From NCBI GenBank assembly GCA_001599355.1, contig BCGQ01000004.1:255249-319248 (forward strand): a stretch of 64,000 nt of DNA, read 5' to 3'. The notes below the pieces were generated by a model. The model saw only the letters and a program-made list of their open reading frames with translations, had not been told where the DNA came from and made no database searches. The stretch's first letter is position 1; every line of letters begins with the position of its first letter. This document shows, in pieces, positions 26,841 to 37,350 of the stretch. The stretch is from Nakazawaea peltata. Its lineage: Eukaryota > Ascomycota > Pichiomycetes > Alaninales > Pachysolenaceae. The translations under genes were made by a program, and so were the position numbers.

Positions 26841-29357
26841 CTAAAGACCCTCAGAATCGACTTTGTCATCCATCTTCTCAATAACTTCTCCCTTACCCTC
26901 ATTAACTACAAGTTTCTCATTTTCAACACCAATTTCCACTGTCTGTCCATCACGAATTTCTCCCTTGATCATCCTCTTCGACATAGGGTTCAATACAGCC
27001 GTCCTGATCAACCTATTCAATGGTCTAGCACCATAAACTGGATCATATCCATGCTGAGCTAACCAATCTTTCAGTTCATCAGAGAAATGAAGTCTAATTC
27101 TGCGGTCAAGTAACCGTTCTTGGACCTCATTAAGACGGATATCCACAATACTACGAAGCAGCTCAGGTGCAAGCCTGTTAAATACCAAAACATCATCGAG
27201 TCTGTTAATAAACTCAGGTGGATAATGATGTTTCATTAATTCAATTACGTTTTGACGAACTTCTGGAGAAATTTTGGACTCAGAAGCGTCTTGAAGAAGC
27301 AATTCTTGTCCGATATTCGACGTCATTACAATTATGGTATTCTTAAAACTTACATGAGTACCATGAGAATCGGTTAACAGCCCTTCATCGAGCACTTGAA
27401 GAAGTAACTTGGAGATATCCGGATGAGCCTTCTCAAATTCATCAAACAACACTATACTATAAGGTTTACGACGGATTGCCTCGGTCAATTCACCTCCTTC
27501 TTCATATCCCACGTATGAAGGAGGCAGACCTACCAATCTCATTACAGTATGACGTTCTTGGAACTCCGACATATCGAACCGGACAATCAGTTTGTCGTCA
27601 TCGAATAAAAATTCCAGAAGCAGTTTGGTGAGCTCGGTCTTACCTGTTCCTGTTGGGCCCAAGAACATGAAGGACAGAATAGGACGCTTGGAGTCGGTCA
27701 ACCCAGCTCTTTGTAATCTTACAGCATCGGCAATACTGGAGATCAGCTCATCTTGACCCACTACTCTTCCTCTGAGCAGTTCTTCCATGTAAAGAAGCTT
27801 ATCTTTTTCTCCAGCCATGAGAGACAGCAGAGGAATACCGGTCATTCTGGCGATGACACGGGCGATATCGTCGGCAGTGACAGCGTCATGGAGCAAGTTC
27901 GAAGCCCCTCCATTACTTCCTACGTTTTCTACATCTTTTTCTACACCTTCTACAGTGAATTTCAGAGCCTTCTCAAGAGCTGGAATCGTCAGATATTGTA
28001 ACTCTGACAGTCTACCGAAATCACCTTCTCTTCTGGCTACTTCCAATTCATGACGAGCTTTCTCGAGATCTTCTTTCAGTTGCTTGACTTTATCCATTTT
28101 AGCTCTTTCTTCGGTCCAGATAGCAGTCAAACGGTCCAGTTCCTGTTGTTTTTGGGTCAATTGAGACTCTAATTTGGCTCTTCTTTCGACTGAAATCACA
28201 TCGGTTTCCTTTCTTAAACTCTCAAGTTCAATCTTGATAGTCACGATTGCTCTTTCCAAGTCCATAATGGCATCGGGTTTCTCCTCATGTTGTAATCTCA
28301 AGACACTACAAGCTTCGTCGACTAAGTCGATCAGTTTGTCCGGATTGAACCGGTCAGCGATATAACGGTTACTGTAGACGGCCAGGGTTACCAAGGCAGC
28401 ATCATGGATCTGGACTCCATGATGTAACTCGTATCTCTCCTTCAATCCTCTCAAGATACTGACGGTATCTTCGACTGAAGGTTCTTGGACGGTAATTGGT
28501 TGGAAACGACGCAGTAACAGCAGGTCTTTCTCGATGATTTTGTACTCGTCCAATGTAGTAGCACCACAGCATTGTAACTGACCACGAGCAAGAGCAGGTT
28601 TCAACAAATTGGAGGCATCGATAGCCCCCTCCAGCTTACCTAAGCCTAATAAAATATGAAGTTCATCGATGAATAAGATGGTATTTCCATGGGCTTCTTC
28701 GAGTTCTTTTAAAACCAGCTTAAGTCTCTCTTCGAAATCACCTCTGAACTTGGCTCCACTGATCAAGGCTCCCAAATCTAAGGCTACTACCTCTTTATTC
28801 TTCATACTTTCCGGGACTTCTCCTCTGACAATTCTTTGCAGTAATCCTTCGAGGATCAGGGTCTTACCTGTACCGGCTTTTCCGATCAAAACGGGGTTGT
28901 TCTTGGTTCTTCTGGACAAAATCTGAATAGTCCGGCGAATTTCCTGGTCTCTACCGATCACAGGGTCCAATTTCCCACTCTTTGCAAGCTCTGTTAAATT
29001 GGTTCCGTATTTTTTCAAGGCTGGTTCTTCAGCTTCTCCTTGACCTTGACCACCATTGAAGTTCATTCCGAATCCATTTGGGTTACCACCTTGATGAGAC
29101 AGGTATGTTCTATGGCTTACCAATTGGAACGATCTGGAAATCATCCGATTTGGTTCTTTGAGACTCCTTTGAAAGTTGCCACTCCTTGACAATATCGCTT
29201 GAGATTTGCTCATCGCATCGCTTTGGGGGGTGGAAAATGCCCGATTTGCCCCTGAAAATGACGAGATTGGCGTCTTTGTGTATAGAGCCAGCAGAGAGGA
29301 TCCCGAAACATGTGGATTCAATGCTGAAACTCTTCTTATCATCTGTCTCCTGATCAT
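26841..29357 (-). CDS. HSP78: Mitochondrial ClpB-type disaggregase Hsp78
   Basis: An 838-aa matrix AAA+ chaperone (S. cerevisiae 811 aa). A basic presequence (~1-100) replaces the ClpB N-domain. NBD1 has Walker A KAGTGKT (160-166) followed by AILEGLAQRIV, a coiled-coil M domain spans about 365-480, and NBD2 has Walker A GPTGTGKT (567-574), then ELTKALAEFL and [13 protein letters not shown]. All of these read correctly only when CTG is Ala (codons at 28857, 28839, 28512, 28518, 28521, 27675, 27615, 27621, 27525). It re-folds aggregated proteins with mitochondrial Hsp70. A heat-shock element lies about 100 bp upstream. Confidence 0.97.
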   Translation of the reverse strand: MIRRQMIRRVSALNPHVSGSSLLALYTKTPISSFSGANRAFSTPQSDAMSKSQAILSRSGNFQRSLKEPNRMISRSFQLVSHRTYLSHQGGNPNGFGMNFNGGQGQGEAEEPALKKYGTNLTELAKSGKLDPVIGRDQEIRRTIQILSRRTKNNPVLIGKAGTGKTLILEGLLQRIVRGEVPESMKNKEVVALDLGALISGAKFRGDFEERLKLVLKELEEAHGNTILFIDELHILLGLGKLEGAIDASNLLKPALARGQLQCCGATTLDEYKIIEKDLLLLRRFQPITVQEPSVEDTVSILRGLKERYELHHGVQIHDAALVTLAVYSNRYIADRFNPDKLIDLVDEACSVLRLQHEEKPDAIMDLERAIVTIKIELESLRKETDVISVERRAKLESQLTQKQQELDRLTAIWTEERAKMDKVKQLKEDLEKARHELEVARREGDFGRLSELQYLTIPALEKALKFTVEGVEKDVENVGSNGGASNLLHDAVTADDIARVIARMTGIPLLSLMAGEKDKLLYMEELLRGRVVGQDELISSIADAVRLQRAGLTDSKRPILSFMFLGPTGTGKTELTKLLLEFLFDDDKLIVRFDMSEFQERHTVMRLVGLPPSYVGYEEGGELTEAIRRKPYSIVLFDEFEKAHPDISKLLLQVLDEGLLTDSHGTHVSFKNTIIVMTSNIGQELLLQDASESKISPEVRQNVIELMKHHYPPEFINRLDDVLVFNRLAPELLRSIVDIRLNEVQERLLDRRIRLHFSDELKDWLAQHGYDPVYGARPLNRLIRTAVLNPMSKRMIKGEIRDGQTVEIGVENEKLVVNEGKGEVIEKMDDKVDSEGL

Positions 29358-29453
29358 ATTTGTTAATGAATTGAGTCTGAGATTGGGGTCGTGACACTGA
29401 GATGCATCGGTGACATTTTATAGTTTGTCAGTTTTTTAAGTTTCTGCGCCATC

Positions 29454-29466
29454 GAATGTTCTGGAG
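29454..29466 (-). promoter_or_regulatory. Heat-shock element of HSP78
   Basis: GAATGTTCTGGAG gives three alternating GAA/TTC units (GAA-nn-TTC-nn-GAg) about 100 bp upstream of the HSP78 ATG. This fits Hsf1 control, which is known for the family. Confidence 0.5.
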
Positions 29467-29789
29467 AGGTCTGGAAATTGTGCGCGGTGTGGGGGATGAG
29501 GCAAAAGTGGGCTAGTGAGAAGGGTCAAAGAAAGGGTTCAATTGGTGGCTGATTTAGCGGCTGATGATAATGAAAGGTTGGGCCTGGAATGAGCTTGCCT
29601 CTATATCACTCCGATTAAACAATTACTATCCAAAATTCGAACAATTCAAATTGTTATAAACCTGATATCTATAAGCATTCCCCGAAATTAGCAAAATACA
29701 AAAACAGGATACTCCCAGACCATAACCCGATAAATACAAGCTTACCTATAGAAATTCACCTAATAAATACTTTATTCTTATTCTTGTTC

Positions 29790-29837
29790 TTTTATTCTTC
29801 TTATTCTTCTTATTCTTCTTATTCTTCTTATTCTTCC
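29790..29837. repeat. TTATTCTTC minisatellite
   Basis: Four to five tandem copies of the 9-bp unit TTATTCTTC in the HSP78/SNA2 promoter; a polypyrimidine tract. Confidence 0.75.
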
Positions 29838-30185
29838 CCGGAATCTTACCCCAACTCTTCCTTACCTTTTCCTTAACTCTTCCTGTATCTCCTTCACTAA
29901 ATTTCCTCTCATCCTGTCACCTAACGGCCCTCCTAAAATCCGCAGCAACCACCACCCAAGCACCGCTCACCTGCATATCGCTTCTCCGTTTATTACGCTC
30001 CTAAAATGCACACAAATTTGAAAGGCAAAAAAATTATATATATTGCGTGCAGTGCCCCAGCCTCAAGATTGCTTTACATTTTGATTTAATTCACCTCAAC
30101 ATCCATTGACTTCTTCAGTACACTGATTTACTAATCATCGGTACTATTTGTCTTGTTTACTACTATACCCTTCACTTAATAAGAT

Positions 30186-30437
30186 ATGCACGCTAGAGAC
30201 TGGCTTTTAGCTTTGATTGGATTCTTCATCCCACCAATCCCGGTGTGGGCTAAGCGTGGATTTTTCTCTGCTGATTTCTGGATCAATATTGCTTTATGTA
30301 TCTTAGGATTCATCCCAGGTCTCTTACACTGTTGGTACATCATCTCATGTTACCCACACGAGTCTGGACCTAACTTATCCAATGCCAACAGAATCACCCA
30401 CCCTGGAAACAGAAACAGTGGTTACGGTTCTATCTAG
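30186..30437 (+). CDS. SNA2: Small PMP3-family membrane protein (Sna2 type)
   Basis: An 83-aa proteolipid with two membrane segments: WLLALIGFFIPPIPVWAKRG and FWINIALCILGFIPGLLHCWYII. The PPIPVW and GFIPGxxHxxYII blocks are the PMP3/UPF0057 signature. The C-terminal tail (SCYPHESGPNLSNANRI...GYGSI) resembles Sna2/Sna4, which travel to the vacuolar membrane, rather than the tail-less Pmp3. RBA50 follows, as for SNA2 (YDR525W-A) and RBA50 (YDR527W) in S. cerevisiae, which supports Sna2. Confidence 0.85.
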   Translation: MHARDWLLALIGFFIPPIPVWAKRGFFSADFWINIALCILGFIPGLLHCWYIISCYPHESGPNLSNANRITHPGNRNSGYGSI

Positions 30438-30713
30438 GTTTCTCCCAATCTTATTTTAATGTTTATCCCTTTAATATTATGATGATGCTTTATTGAGCTA
30501 TTAATTGGTTATATTGTAGATTTAGTGGCTAATGTGCCCCTTTCACATGTGCTCCTCCACTATATGCAGCCAAAGCGCTCGCTCTTCTCAGCTCTTCTCA
30601 GCTCTGCTCTTGCTCGTGAAATACGAATTTTCCCTCTGCCATACGAGAAAATTACTAACAAATGAATCGACTTCAATCTTATTAAGTAGATCAAACTTTT
30701 GAGCGTCATTGAT

Positions 30714-32072
30714 ATGGACTTTTTGGGTGATATTGTTGAGAAAGAGGTAGCTCCGCCATCGGAGCCCATCGCTCCACCTGCTGCCACTCTTGAGCGTCCC
30801 TCAGGCTCCTTCAAACCCAGCCGTTGGAGGTCCAGGTTACAGCAAAAAGGCATCTCGTCGATGTCCAATGCCATCGGTCAGAAGCAGCCGCCGAAGAACG
30901 GCAAAACTACCGCCGATAATACTTCTTATGTCAAGAATAGTGCTGGGCTCAACGAATTCGTTAATCCAGAAGACCGTCAGTTGGACTATTCGGGGTTATC
31001 AGAGGCCGAGAGGATCCATCAAGAAAACATCGAGTTATTGAGTAAGATGTCAGTTGAGGAAAGAGAAAGAGAACGTCAAGAGTTGATAGATTCGTTGGAT
31101 CCTGAGATATTGCAGATGCTTTTAAAAAGATCAGGAGGTAGACAGCCCCAAGCTGATGCGGAACCAGAAGCTGCTGAAGGCGATTGGTATGGAAGTGATA
31201 AATCTAGAGATTGGGGTAGACCGATGGATGATGAAGCTGTTGATAAAGCATTAGGGATTGTGAGTGTTAAAAAGGAGAAGAGTGACCCAAAGGAAGACCA
31301 AAAGGAAGAAAAAGTAGAAGAGGTCCCGGAGAAGTCAGAAAAACAGAAGAAGAAAGTACTGTTTGTTGAACCAGAAGATGATGATGATGATCACCATGAT
31401 CATGAGCACCACCATGATTACTCGGCTGCTTCTATTCACTTCCCTAAGCCATCTCAACCAGAATCTCTGGAATCAGACGTCCTTCTCGACTTGGATGACC
31501 CAGATTTCAACGATAAATTGCATGAGAAATATTTCCCAGATCTTCCCAAGAATACTGAGAATTTAAAGTGGATGGAACCTGTAGAACAGACCGAAAAGGA
31601 TGTTGTTGAAGATCTCAAGGATTTGAGGTTCGATTTCAAGGGGAATTTGGTCTCTCCAGACTCGGATATCCCCACTTATCATGGCTTGCACCACCATCTG
31701 AACCAGCCAGGTCTTGCCGGTTATACGATCGCCGAATTGGCCCATTATGCAAGATCCAGCTTCAACTCACAGCGTTGTATCCTGGTTCAGACCTTAGGTC
31801 GTATATTACATAAGTTAGGTTTACAGAAGTTTGACAACTTGCAACTTGTCGACGAGGATGACGAGGAAGTCACTCCAACAGATGAAGTTCTGTCAATCAC
31901 CACGAAATTATGGGATCTTGTCTACGAATATCAAGTCTTAGAGACCTTACAGGAGTTCAGTGATGAGAATATCGAGAGAAACCTCAGTGTTCGTAACTAC
32001 TGTATAGAACTGTTATGGCTTTGGAGAAGAGGAGGAGGAGACAAGAGGGAGGATAAGAAAGGTAGTGTATAA
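30714..32072 (+). CDS. RBA50: RNA polymerase II assembly factor Rba50 (RPAP1 family)
   Basis: A 452-aa protein. The N-terminus MDFLGDIVEKEV and FKPSRWRSRLQQK blocks, then LSEAERIHQENIELLSKMSVEERERERQELIDSLDPEILQML (about residues 100-145), are the RPAP1 N-terminal domain. The RPAP1 C-terminal block DLRFDFKGNL...YHGLHHHLNQPGLAGYTIAELAHYARSSFNSQR is also complete. A His/Asp-rich run (about 222-238) lies between. In yeast Rba50 helps assemble the Rpb3 subcomplex in the cytosol. The ATG at 30714 is the first in frame. The S. cerevisiae neighbours SNA2, SPS1 and SPS2 are conserved. Confidence 0.92.
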   Translation: MDFLGDIVEKEVAPPSEPIAPPAATLERPSGSFKPSRWRSRLQQKGISSMSNAIGQKQPPKNGKTTADNTSYVKNSAGLNEFVNPEDRQLDYSGLSEAERIHQENIELLSKMSVEERERERQELIDSLDPEILQMLLKRSGGRQPQADAEPEAAEGDWYGSDKSRDWGRPMDDEAVDKALGIVSVKKEKSDPKEDQKEEKVEEVPEKSEKQKKKVLFVEPEDDDDDHHDHEHHHDYSAASIHFPKPSQPESLESDVLLDLDDPDFNDKLHEKYFPDLPKNTENLKWMEPVEQTEKDVVEDLKDLRFDFKGNLVSPDSDIPTYHGLHHHLNQPGLAGYTIAELAHYARSSFNSQRCILVQTLGRILHKLGLQKFDNLQLVDEDDEEVTPTDEVLSITTKLWDLVYEYQVLETLQEFSDENIERNLSVRNYCIELLWLWRRGGGDKREDKKGSV

Positions 32073-33101
32073 TGTATATAATTTTTGTGCTGTCTACGGA
32101 AAAAAAAAATTTTCAAAGGGCAGGGCAATATGAAAGTGACTGACTGACTGACTGTCACGACATGTATCTAGTTAAATTGAAAGCTGAACTTTAAATTCTC
32201 TGGAGTCCTGTATTAGGAAATACCGTCCTTCAAAGAAGTAGCTTCATTCGCATATTCTTAAGTTGACTGACCACGATTTCTTAAACCGTCAGATTCAATG
32301 TGTCTTTATGCGTAGATCGACTCATCAGTGCCATCCATACAAGTCCGAGCAGCCAGTTTGGCAGTTTAAGGTTTACTAACACTACTTAGCAAAAAGTATA
32401 TAAGGTTTAAGTTTTTTGAAGAGCATAGAGATATGCAGCGGATCTGTGCCAAACATCTATTTGGGATTTGGGATGAGATAGCTTTTCCGTTGGGGCTCGA
32501 TGACACTAGTAAGGTCTGCATCTGTTTTAGCTGTGGATCTGCTGGGAGACTCAACTGCCCTGATGGTTGGACTTGACTGGTCCGGTGCTCTAATTCATCG
32601 TTTTGTAGCAGGCGTTTTGCTTTGCTGCTGCTTTGAGTCTGAACACCTGGATATTAAGACCTTCTGGTATCTCGTGATGTCCCACGATTCCGGGAATGGA
32701 CCTCCAGTGCCGGATTAGTCGAGACTGCATTAATGGTCATCCGACCATAGTATGTGATTCGTCTCGAGAAATTTTGATCTAGTCCTTGTCTATGGGGTTC
32801 TTCCATAGTGGCATTGAGAGGCTTTGGTCTGGATCTTCTTCATAATTTATTCCTTCGTACTCTTTTACTTTGTGTGGTAAACTTGTCGAACTTGGAACGA
32901 CTTCCCCTTGGAAACTGCTCGGCAATGGCATACATTTAATACATGTAAACCTCACCTTTTATAAAAAGTATCAAACTCCAGAAAATGTGGGGAACCTCTC
33001 GATACTGGTTTCAGAGCTAGTAACAAATCTGTACTATTCCTCCTGACTAGAGAAACTGCTATTTCTTGGCCGATCGCGAACGGTGATAGCAGGGATCCAC
33101 G

Positions 33102-33298
33102 ACGCGTTCTACGTGAACAATCCTTGAGTCTTTTTTGAGGGGAAGACGCGTCATGTCACTACTCTCTTATTTTTCAGTTCTCAGTAAACCCTCACGTGGC
33201 TTGAAGATGTGCGGGTCTCGCGTGAAAATAATGTGGAGTTATCCCTTAAAATTATCTGCCTTTCCTCAATGTCGGTGCGGCTGCAGTTTTCCACGCGT
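33102..33298. promoter_or_regulatory. Cluster of three ACGCGT (MCB) sites
   Basis: ACGCGT at 33102-33107, 33146-33151 and 33293-33298, plus CACGTG at 33193-33198. MBF (Mbp1-Swi6) binds ACGCGT in G1/S promoters. No coding target starts nearby. Confidence 0.35.
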
Positions 33299-35771
33299 TT
33301 CTGCGCGAAGCACTGTCACGAAAGGGCAACTTTATGCAATACAATTTCCGGTGGGATCTAGACTTTTATGGTAAAAGGGCACACAGGCTAAAGCTTCATA
33401 AAAACGTTACGCGGGAAGGGTCAAGATAAGAGGAGCTTATGTTACATACCTCGAGGCTTGCATAACTTTGGCGTCTCGACGATATTAACTAGCAATTGCT
33501 CGTGCGGTAGAGTAAAGGAAAATCAGTCTTGCTAGCTATTATCCCACAATATAGGGTGGATATCAATGCAAGTATCTCTTTGGAGATAAGATAACAGGAG
33601 CAGGTGTTCCACGGCCTTGAAAGAGAAATAATTCCTAGTAATAATTCTTATGTTAGTATAACGGAGGGCATTTTCGGCCCACCCACTCAATTGTCCTCAA
33701 TTCGATATTCTCGTCCCCATTACAAATACGATCGACCTAGTGAACCTCAAACTGGGGCGTCTTCCAATTTCGCTCTTCCGCTTCTTTATTCTCTTCGGGG
33801 CTGCCTAACGGAAGGGCAAGAGATTTCGCTTCTAATAGAGAGCTCCCTCTTAGAGGAAGGAAAAAATTTTCTCCTCGTGTCGTAATAACATTTCCTAAAT
33901 AGGAATATTAATTACAAACCTTAAAAGAAGAGGAGAAAATATGGCGCCCTAACTGCCCTACGGATTCTCTTTCTTGTCTTGGAAAGATGCAAACAGACTG
34001 TATTTTCCTACTAAGGCTCCAGTAAATTGAGTGCGTCAAAGCGGCCAAGAAGAGAGCATCGCGATTGACTGTCATACCGCTACGACCGCTATGCCATCCT
34101 CACAGAACAGAAGAAGAGGTATTTCGGGTGCGGTATCTCTTCCATCGTAATACTATGTTCACCAGATCTGATATTCTTGCCTTTACACTAAGTCGAGTTT
34201 TACACATTATGATTGCTTCGAGTAAGGTACTAAGCGACCTATGGACTGTCGTTTCTTTTTTTCTAGATTTTTTTTCTCTCCTTTTTTCGCTTCCTCGCTT
34301 CTTATCTCGGTGACTCCCTGTCATTTTTTTTGTCGGTTTGGCGTTTGCTGGATTGAAATGCAATAATTAGGCTTTTGAAATTTGCCCCTTTGTTAAATAA
34401 TAGCGTGAGATAATTTTCCAGGGGGGGATGAGCACCAGAAGCCGCCACTGATAAAAACTACAACCACAAGTAATACTTACAGAGCACAATAGGCTCGAAA
34501 CAATAAATTTGTAGCTGGGTAATAGCATCATAGTACATGGTTTACCTAATAGCAAGCGTCAATCTACTTGTTGCAGTATCTTTTATTATAGTGGCTGCCT
34601 TGATAGAGGATTGTAAAATTTTTACATAGATGAAATTTAAAGTTCTAACCAAATCAGTCCTATTCGGGAATTGTATGGGAAAGCAAATTAGTACTAACCA
34701 AGAAATCGACTAGATTTCTGGAATGGTAGTATAAGCCCACCTCGTGCATTTGGCAGAATCAGCAAATGATCATCTGTATGACCTTTAGACAGATTCGGTT
34801 GACCCCGACCCCAATTAGTCTTTTCTTAGCTGCTGAAGAGCACCGAAAACCAGCCACCTTTTTCCTAATGAGATTGCACTTCTGCTCTAAAAATAGATCT
34901 GAGATGCTTTTGCCCTTTTGTGACACTGAGATTGGGGCAAAAGTTTTCTTCTGAAAAAAAAAAAAAGAAATAAAAATTTTTCGTGCTAGTTTGTGTAGAA
35001 AAGAGTCAACAGAGAAAGCCCTAGGGGAAAATTGCAAAATACTTTTAAGTTCAGACCTTCATTGATCGTCCGTTGCTAACCAACTAAGAGTGCCAGCAAC
35101 TCTTTCATATAACTCCTTCACGACACTTTCGTTTCCATTTATGGACACCCTTCGAAATTCTTGCCTATTAACTTTGATAAGATAAGGAATGTACAAACAA
35201 ATTGTGACACTGTGAGATATATGAAGCGCAGCATGCCTGAAGCAAACTTAGTTTATAGAACCAAAAGGGCACAATGCAGATTGTAATAATAATAGAAGCG
35301 AGCAGGGGGGTAGAAGGGAATTCCATTCTATAACCTAAATTACTCGTATTATCCAAGTATGAACCTGCCTTCTAAAAAGCGAAAGCGGAATCAGGGCTCA
35401 GCTTCATTTGTTCCTGAGTCTTGAAGTTTCAGCTTCCAATATCCTTTAATCTTGTCTCATACCGTAGAATGCCCCATCTCCCCTCTCCCACCTTTAGCAA
35501 AGCATCTTTCGCGTTTCCTTGCAATTGAAAATTTTCATGCAGTGTCACCAAAAGACACGAACTATTTAGCAAGATCGACTCAAATTAGGAGAAAAGTTTT
35601 TCGTGATTTTATAGGATTTGCCCTTTTTTTTTGCTAAGTCTTGTGTCAGTTATGCAGAAGAAAACTTTTCCCACCTGTGCCCTTTTCGGCATATATTAAT
35701 TAATTAAATTTTAGAAAAAACACGCGCAGTTGCACAGGGAGGAATTTTCCATCATTTCCATTTTTTTAGAA

Positions 35772-35778
35772 TATAAAA
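35772..35778 (+). promoter_or_regulatory. TATA box of the GPI mini-gene
   Basis: TATAAAA followed by AGG, 98 bp before the ATG at 35870, with a T-rich and then A-rich leader (ending CTAATAATTACAATG). This fits a strongly expressed gene. Confidence 0.55.
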
Positions 35779-35869
35779 AGGCAGGTAGTCCCCCTGCAAT
35801 TTTTAATTTGTTTCCTTCTTTTAATTAACTAAAGTTTATTTCAATCGCTTAAGTCAACTAATAATTACA

Positions 35870-36055
35870 ATGCAATTCAGAAACGTTATCGTCGCTTTGG
35901 CCGCTGTTGCCTCTGTTCAAGCTGCTAACTCCTCTAACGGATCCAACGCTTCCAACTCCACCTCCTCCGTTTCTACCGGTGCTGCCGCTTCTAACGCTAT
36001 GGGTGCTGGTGTCTTGGGTGCCGCTGTTGCCGCTGGTGTCGCTTTCTTGTTCTAA
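35870..36055 (+). CDS. Very small GPI-anchor-type secreted protein (61 aa)
   Basis: Signal peptide [18 protein letters not shown] (cleavage after residue 18), then ~25 residues rich in Asn/Ser/Thr with N-x-S/T sites ([19 protein letters not shown]), a small-residue omega-type region (AAASNAMG) and a C-terminal hydrophobic tail ending AGVAFLF. This is a complete GPI-protein layout with almost no mature chain. Codons are extremely biased (GCT, TCC, GTC, AAC), so it is probably abundant. In S. cerevisiae a similarly tiny predicted protein, YDR524C-B (and YCL048W-A by SPS22), sits next to SPS1/SPS2, so homology by position is likely. Function unknown; it may be a cell-surface or wall component. 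Confidence 0.85.
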   Translation: MQFRNVIVALAAVASVQAANSSNGSNASNSTSSVSTGAAASNAMGAGVLGAAVAAGVAFLF

Positions 36056-37350
36056 GAAGTTTGTTACTTTTGTTTGCTAGATATAATATAATAATAGAAG
36101 GTCATAAGAGCATCGTCAATGGTGCCTCTTTGTTGTATAAAAGGACAAAAATTCTTAAATATAATTAACATGGAAAGTGGTTTTTTTTAATTAAATTGTA
36201 AGACTCTCTTCTGATGACGGGAATAGAATAGTAGACGTTTCTTGTTATCTGATGTTCCTGTCATTTCTGAATAGTTCCTAGGGGTAAAGATATTGCTAAC
36301 GTGATGGTTTACTTGAAAGAGTCGCACTGGAGTCACCTACGCTACAGATAATTAGTAATATTCACTATTCCATTGGGAGAAGAATGGACCGAGGCAGTGT
36401 GTCTGCGGAGGCAACTGAATGCTCAGAGCCATATTATCTATATACAACTTTCAAAAGGCAATTTAGCGGCTCGTTAGCTACACCATTCTTTGCCTATTTC
36501 ACCTCCAGTTACCTCCCTCCCTTCTTTTTTTTTACTCCCCTTATGTTTAAGTGGTGCTACATTTTTAGCCAGAGCGGAAAAATTTTCTTGTGTAACATCG
36601 CCTCTTTTTCCAACTCAGCCTGAAGGCAGAAAAAATTCTCTCCTAAAAGCAGCGCATTAATAAAAATAATTCGTAAAAAAAGGGCATAAGTAGGAGGGCT
36701 TCGGCATTCCACTTGGAGGGCAAAATTAAGTGCATAAGGAATTCGAGGCTTTGAACTCCAGTTATAGGTTGCTGCAAGGCAGCAGGGCGTCCAAATTCAA
36801 GTGGTGCTCCCTGCAATAGTTGCGAATAGGGGACACTATACGCTACTCAAATTCAGTCGCGTTAACAATTTCAGCGAAACCTACTATCTACTTGAATGGT
36901 ATGCAATAATTCTTATTCTCGATCTTATTCAATTTAACTTTTCGATGTCTAACGGTGCTTGGCCCCAATTCGCCTGCATCGTTTCTTATGTTTCACACTG
37001 TTTTTTTTGTCCCAATTAGGATAGTACGGAATTTTGTGTATCTGTGCACGACTATCTGAAGTTCTAATGTTACTATCCCCAAGATCTCATCTCTGTGATG
37101 TCAACTGAAGCTATGGACGAGCCATAAAAAAGGGTCACCTTTTCTCTAGGCCATCTTGAAGTAGCTGGTATTGTTATATAATAACCCTTTCTTTATTTTC
37201 AACGCTTCCTTTAATCCAGAAAATTATTTACATATGCATCTCTTTTTGTGGCTCTATCTTGGGGGAATTGTGAGAAACTTAATATTTGTATCCCCTTTTT
37301 GTTAACTCGGATATTTATCTTGAAACTATAGCCGGTAATAGTAAAAGCTT
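36056..37350. promoter_or_regulatory. 1.3-kb spacer between the mini-gene and SPS1
   Basis: No gene is seen. It carries two more AGGGCA elements (36678, 36717) and the SPS1 middle-sporulation element (37244-37252). T-rich 3' processing-like stretches follow the mini-gene (36060-36190). Confidence 0.5.
37244..37252 (-). promoter_or_regulatory. Middle sporulation element of SPS1
   Basis: TTTTGTGGC, in reverse GCCACAAAA, is a full match to the Ndt80 site gNCRCAAAW. It lies about 100 bp before the SPS1 ATG. SPS1 is a known middle-sporulation gene. Confidence 0.6.

Larger units (their letters stand above)
29358..30185. promoter_or_regulatory. Divergent promoter HSP78 / SNA2
   Basis: An 828-bp shared promoter. 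It includes the HSE at 29454-29466, a TTATTCTTC repeat tract (29790-29837) and a TATATATA box at 30035-30042 about 145 bp before SNA2. No gene is seen. Confidence 0.45.
32073..35869. other. 3.8-kb gene-free region upstream of the GPI mini-gene
   Basis: No frame longer than ~90 codons and no protein or tRNA gene is recognisable. Internal structure: many copies of AAAGGGCA in both orientations, three MluI-cell-cycle-box sequences ACGCGT at 33102, 33146 and 33293, one CACGTG at 33193, a CArG palindrome TTCCTAAATAGGAA at 33892-33905, and long A/T runs near 32100, 34945 and 35630. It could be a very long promoter, a non-coding transcript locus or a centromere. The sequence alone does not decide. 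Confidence 0.6.

Noticed and set aside
30653-30659. TACTAAC just before RBA50
   Set aside because: No GTATGT/GTAAGT-type donor upstream and the RBA50 frame is complete without splicing. TACTAAC at 32374 and 34692 likewise lack a convincing donor.
33193-33198. CACGTG as a point-centromere CDEI
   Set aside because: The base before the core does not fit RTCACRTG, and no AT-rich CDEII followed by a CCGAA-type CDEIII is seen. Point centromeres are also not expected outside Saccharomycetaceae.
33604-33885. 93-codon frame in the gene desert
   Set aside because: Ordinary length for chance, no signal peptide, domain or codon bias.
33942-33955. TGGCGCCCTAACTG, resembling a retroelement primer-binding site
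   Set aside because: No flanking terminal repeats, no gag/pol-like frame and no matching second copy; probably chance.
34835-34849. GAGCACCGAAAACCA, matching a stretch of vertebrate U3 snoRNA
   Set aside because: No U3 5' end, box C/D or fungal U3 features around it; it sits in unstructured spacer DNA.
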